From contig PMJE01000449.1 in the NCBI GenBank assembly GCA_003157315.1, positions 1 to 6,412 on the forward strand: a stretch of DNA of 6,412 bases, in the 5' to 3' direction. Below, one piece after another: positions 4,035 to 6,412 of the stretch. Position 1 is the first letter of the stretch, and each line of letters opens with the position of its first letter. The notes beneath the pieces were generated by a model that had not been told where the DNA came from, made no database searches, and saw nothing but the letters and a program-made list of their open reading frames with translations. Origin of the DNA: Myxococcales bacterium. Lineage in GTDB: Bacteria; Myxococcota; Polyangia; Fen-1088. The position numbers were made by a program, and so were the translations under genes.

Positions 4035-5690
4035 TCAGACCGTGGCGCTGTCCTGGCGATCGCTCGACCCGCGTGAGCGCGCCGGCCGCGCGGACCGATC
4101 CGACGTGATCAGCACCGGGCCGGGCGTGCAATCGGGCATGGCGACAACCAGGGGCGCGGCCACCAGGGAAACCGCGCTCTCCCGACGCTGCCAGAAGCGA
4201 CCCAGCGACTGGCCCAGCCAGGCCTGCCAGGCCGACACTGTCCCGACATAGCCAAAGCCAAACAGGAAGAGCAGCAGGAAGGGCACCGATATGTAGTGCC
4301 CGTGCTCGATCGCAACCTCGACTGCGACCATGAAGTACCCAGCCATCAGCAGCTCGGCGGCCGGGGTCAGCGAGCGGGCCGCGCGGTAGCGCTTGCCCGA
4401 CCAGCTTTCCAGCTTGCCCCGGATGCCGTGCTTGGGCGTGCGCACAAACTCGGTCTCGCGTCCCAGCATCGCCTCGATTACCGCGCGCGTCTGGTTCACG
4501 CACAGCCCGATCCCGAGCGACAGCACCAAGGGCAGGCGGCGCAGCGTGCTCCACGGCGTGCGCAAGAGATCCCCGCGCAAGCGCGCGATCTCGCGCTCGG
4601 AGGCGAGATAGAACGAAGCAATGGACAGGGTCGTGCCAAAGAAGAGCGGAATGTCGATTATCAGCACTTCGCGCAGCCCGTGGGTCGTGCGCACAATGAG
4701 ATTCGGCAACAGCAGCAACGACAAGAGGAGCAACAGTGGGTAGGCGAAGTTATTGGTCAGGTGAAAGAACGCCTCAATCTTCTGCGCCACGGTGGCGTGC
4801 GAACGCATAATGCGCGGCAACAGCTTGCGCGCCACCTGGATGGAGCCCTTGGCCCAGCGGAACTGCTGCGCCTTGAAGGCCGACATCTCGACCGGCAGTT
4901 CGGCGGGCGCGTCGATCTCGGGCAGGTAGACGAAGCGCCAACCGCGCAACTGCGCCCGGTACGACAAGTCCATGTCCTCGGTCAGGGTGTCGTGGTGCCA
5001 GCCGCCGGCATCCACGATGGCGGCACGGCGCCACAGACCGGCGGTGCCGTTGAAGTTGAAGAAACGGCCCGAGCGGTTGCGCGCGGCATGCTCCATGATG
5101 AAGTGCCCGTTGAGCATGAGCGCCTGCGCCTCGGTGAGCGCCGAGAAGTCGCGGTTGATGTGCTCCCAGCGACACTGCACCACCGCCACCGCCGGGTCGA
5201 CGAAGTAGTTGACCGTGGCCTCCAGGATGTCGGGCTTGGGCAGAAAGTCGGCGTCAAAGATCAGCACCAACTCGCCCTTGGCCGTGCGCAGTCCGTTCTC
5301 GAGCGCGCCCGCCTTGAATCCAATGCGATCGGTGCGGCGCACGTACTCAATCTCCAGATCGGGCTGGTGGCGCTTCAGCGACGCGATCTTGCGCAGGCAA
5401 ATGTCCTGCGTCTCATCGGTGGAATCGTCGAGCACCTGGATCTGAAAACGATCGCGTGGGTAACGGATGCCCGCGACAGAATCGAGCAGGCGCTCGACCA
5501 CGTACATTTCGTTGAACAGGGGAAGCTGGACCGTGACCGCGGGCAACTCGTCGTAGCGGCCGTTGGCCTGCGGCTGTCCATCGCGATGCCGGTAGTAGAG
5601 GAAAACCAGCAGCGAACGATGGAATCCGTACACGGCCAAAGCCAGCAGGATTACGAGATAGAGCGCGGTCAGGGTTCCCGGGACATCCAT
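4035..5690 (-). CDS. Cellulose-synthase-like family 2 glycosyltransferase, membrane-bound
   Basis: The 551-residue product has the layout of processive beta-glycan synthases (CesA/CslA type). It has an N-terminal membrane segment (5-32) and a cytoplasmic GT-A domain with [10 protein letters not shown] (52-61), VLDDSTDET (86-94, UDP-binding aspartates D88/D89), DAD (146-148, metal-binding), TED (237-239, catalytic base D239) and QQFRW (275-279, the Q(Q/R)xRW acceptor motif). About five further membrane segments follow (near 310-332, 343-362, 385-402, 447-463, 466-487), with the family-typical FVRTPKHG (415-422). All catalytic motifs are intact. It would use a nucleotide sugar to build and export a beta-linked polysaccharide; the sugar cannot be read from sequence. 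There is no PilZ domain and no BcsB-like partner in view. The ATG at 5688-5690 is chosen because the upstream in-frame codons overlap the neighbouring gene and are not conserved-looking. The C-terminal 35 residues are basic, low-complexity and possibly variable. Confidence 0.92.
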   Translation of the reverse strand: MDVPGTLTALYLVILLALAVYGFHRSLLVFLYYRHRDGQPQANGRYDELPAVTVQLPLFNEMYVVERLLDSVAGIRYPRDRFQIQVLDDSTDETQDICLRKIASLKRHQPDLEIEYVRRTDRIGFKAGALENGLRTAKGELVLIFDADFLPKPDILEATVNYFVDPAVAVVQCRWEHINRDFSALTEAQALMLNGHFIMEHAARNRSGRFFNFNGTAGLWRRAAIVDAGGWHHDTLTEDMDLSYRAQLRGWRFVYLPEIDAPAELPVEMSAFKAQQFRWAKGSIQVARKLLPRIMRSHATVAQKIEAFFHLTNNFAYPLLLLLSLLLLPNLIVRTTHGLREVLIIDIPLFFGTTLSIASFYLASEREIARLRGDLLRTPWSTLRRLPLVLSLGIGLCVNQTRAVIEAMLGRETEFVRTPKHGIRGKLESWSGKRYRAARSLTPAAELLMAGYFMVAVEVAIEHGHYISVPFLLLFLFGFGYVGTVSAWQAWLGQSLGRFWQRRESAVSLVAAPLVVAMPDCTPGPVLITSDRSARPARSRGSSDRQDSATV

Positions 5691-5723
5691 GGCGCTTGAA
5701 GTTAGGACGCCAATTGTCGCGCG

Positions 5724-5751
5724 ATTGTAATCTTGTGTGGTTTCTTGTCTC
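5724..5751 (-). promoter_or_regulatory. Candidate promoter of the glycosyltransferase gene
   Basis: On the minus strand GAGACA (5746-5751, 4/6 to TTGACA), a 16-bp spacer, then TACAAT (5724-5729, 5/6 to TATAAT). The leader would be roughly 25-30 bases. It lies in the 65-bp gap between the cysteine-rich gene and the glycosyltransferase gene, so the latter may be transcribed on its own. No strong Shine-Dalgarno precedes the ATG. Confidence 0.35.
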
Positions 5752-5755
5752 GACC

Positions 5756-6412
5756 CTAGCCGTCGCACGAAATGCACTTCGAGGTCAGGCTGTCGCAATG
5801 GCCGTGGTAGCCGGAGCACTCGAGCGGCGCGCCGGTGCAGGCGGCCCCTTGTGCTTTCTGGGCGTGGCAACTACCTGAGCCTGTGACAGTGGTGGCGTCA
5901 CAATAGAAGCCGCCCTGGCAGGAGACATATTCGCCCAGGATCGTCCCACACGGGTCACCCTCCACGCCGAGGTGATCGGTGCAGATGCCGGCCGCCGTGC
6001 AGTAGTTCTCCGCCGTGCACTCTTGGTTGCCGGGGATGCACGCGGCCCCATTCGGCTTCGCCGGCGAGCAGGTCCGGTTGCCGCTCGGCCCGGTGCAGCT
6101 GGTTCCCCATCCGCATTCGTAGTGGTAGGTACACGGGCCCGATGTCGGGCGCAGCTGGCAGACGCCGGCTGTGGTGGCGGAACCGCCCACGCAGTCAGTG
6201 GGCGATAGGCATTCCGGGCCACCCGGCCCCTCGCAGGACTGACCCGCGCCGACTCTCGCAACGCATTTCCCGGGGGTGGAATCAAGGATGTCTGCATTGC
6301 ACGTTGTTCCGGGTTTGCACGGTTGCCCATTCCACGCGCAGGACGCGCCCTCGTCCAAATACGGCAGACATGTGCCTGCGCACGAGTACGAAACGCCACC
6401 CTCGTCGCAGTA
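5756..6412 (-). CDS. Secreted-type cysteine-rich repeat protein, C-terminal part (5' end outside window)
   Basis: The frame is open from the window's right edge to TAG 5756-5758 (218 residues visible). It contains about 28 cysteines, in roughly six imperfect modules of about 30-40 residues, each opening with a Gly-rich 'G-x-x-C' (GASC, GQSC, SGPC, GAAC, GDPC, GAAC), followed by a middle cysteine group such as ECTAENYC or SCQGGFYC and a closing G-x-C. This pattern resembles the Dickkopf N-terminal-like/EB-like cysteine-rich proteins common in myxobacterial-type genomes, which are exported and disulfide-bonded. The signal peptide or lipobox would be upstream and is not seen. The protein ends CISCDG right after the last module, with no C-terminal anchor. 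Function unknown. The TTG at 6356-6358 is internal, not a start. Confidence 0.75.
   Translation of the reverse strand, partial: YCDEGGVSYSCAGTCLPYLDEGASCAWNGQPCKPGTTCNADILDSTPGKCVARVGAGQSCEGPGGPECLSPTDCVGGSATTAGVCQLRPTSGPCTYHYECGWGTSCTGPSGNRTCSPAKPNGAACIPGNQECTAENYCTAAGICTDHLGVEGDPCGTILGEYVSCQGGFYCDATTVTGSGSCHAQKAQGAACTGAPLECSGYHGHCDSLTSKCISCDG

Noticed and set aside
3549..4076. 175-codon plus-strand frame through the 439-bp element
   Set aside because: It crosses the element boundary into flanking DNA, has low-complexity Cys/Arg composition and no plausible ribosome-binding site. The minus-strand overlapping frames fit better.
4296..5699. 467-codon plus-strand frame opposite the glycosyltransferase gene
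   Set aside because: Its protein is Gln/Arg/His-rich without domain logic and mirrors the GC-rich codons of the motif-complete minus-strand GT2 gene; it is a shadow frame.

Overview
The window is a GC-rich bacterial segment with dense coding and mostly minus-strand genes. A secreted cysteine-rich repeat protein, a choice-of-anchor A family protein and a processive family-2 glycosyltransferase together suggest Myxococcota or a related deltaproteobacterial-type lineage. That assignment is inference; no rRNA or marker gene is present.

Layout: (1) 1-402 (+) is the C-terminal end of a radical SAM protein. (2) 403-2353 is an accessory island. It holds a 128-bp direct repeat (435-562 and 1617-1744, 121/128 identical) that flanks an intact type VII MntA/HepT toxin-antitoxin pair (minus), then a third copy of the repeat's 17-bp motif, then a type II RHH-antitoxin/RelE-like toxin pair (minus). 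Both pairs have overlapping genes and a palindrome at a candidate promoter. (3) 2548-3378 (minus) is a visibly AT-richer choice-of-anchor A domain protein with no recognisable signal peptide. (4) 3386-3824 is a 439-bp insertion with 12-bp perfect terminal inverted repeats and an 8-bp target duplication (AAACGAAG). It carries no transposase, only two tiny overlapping reading frames (69 and 47 codons). It sits directly against the start of the anchor-protein gene. (5) 4035-5690 (minus) is a cellulose-synthase-like, membrane-bound GT2 enzyme. (6) 5756-6412 (minus) is the C-terminal part of a secreted-type cysteine-rich repeat protein, cut by the window edge.

How they fit: the outer genes (radical SAM, GT2, cysteine-rich protein) look like chromosomal backbone or surface genes. 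The middle looks like a site that has collected small mobile or selfish modules. The main novelty candidate is the 439-bp TIR/TSD element with its two coupled microgenes and its potential translational link into the downstream anchor-protein gene. The second is the direct-repeat-bounded MntA/HepT module with a probable leaderless antitoxin transcript.
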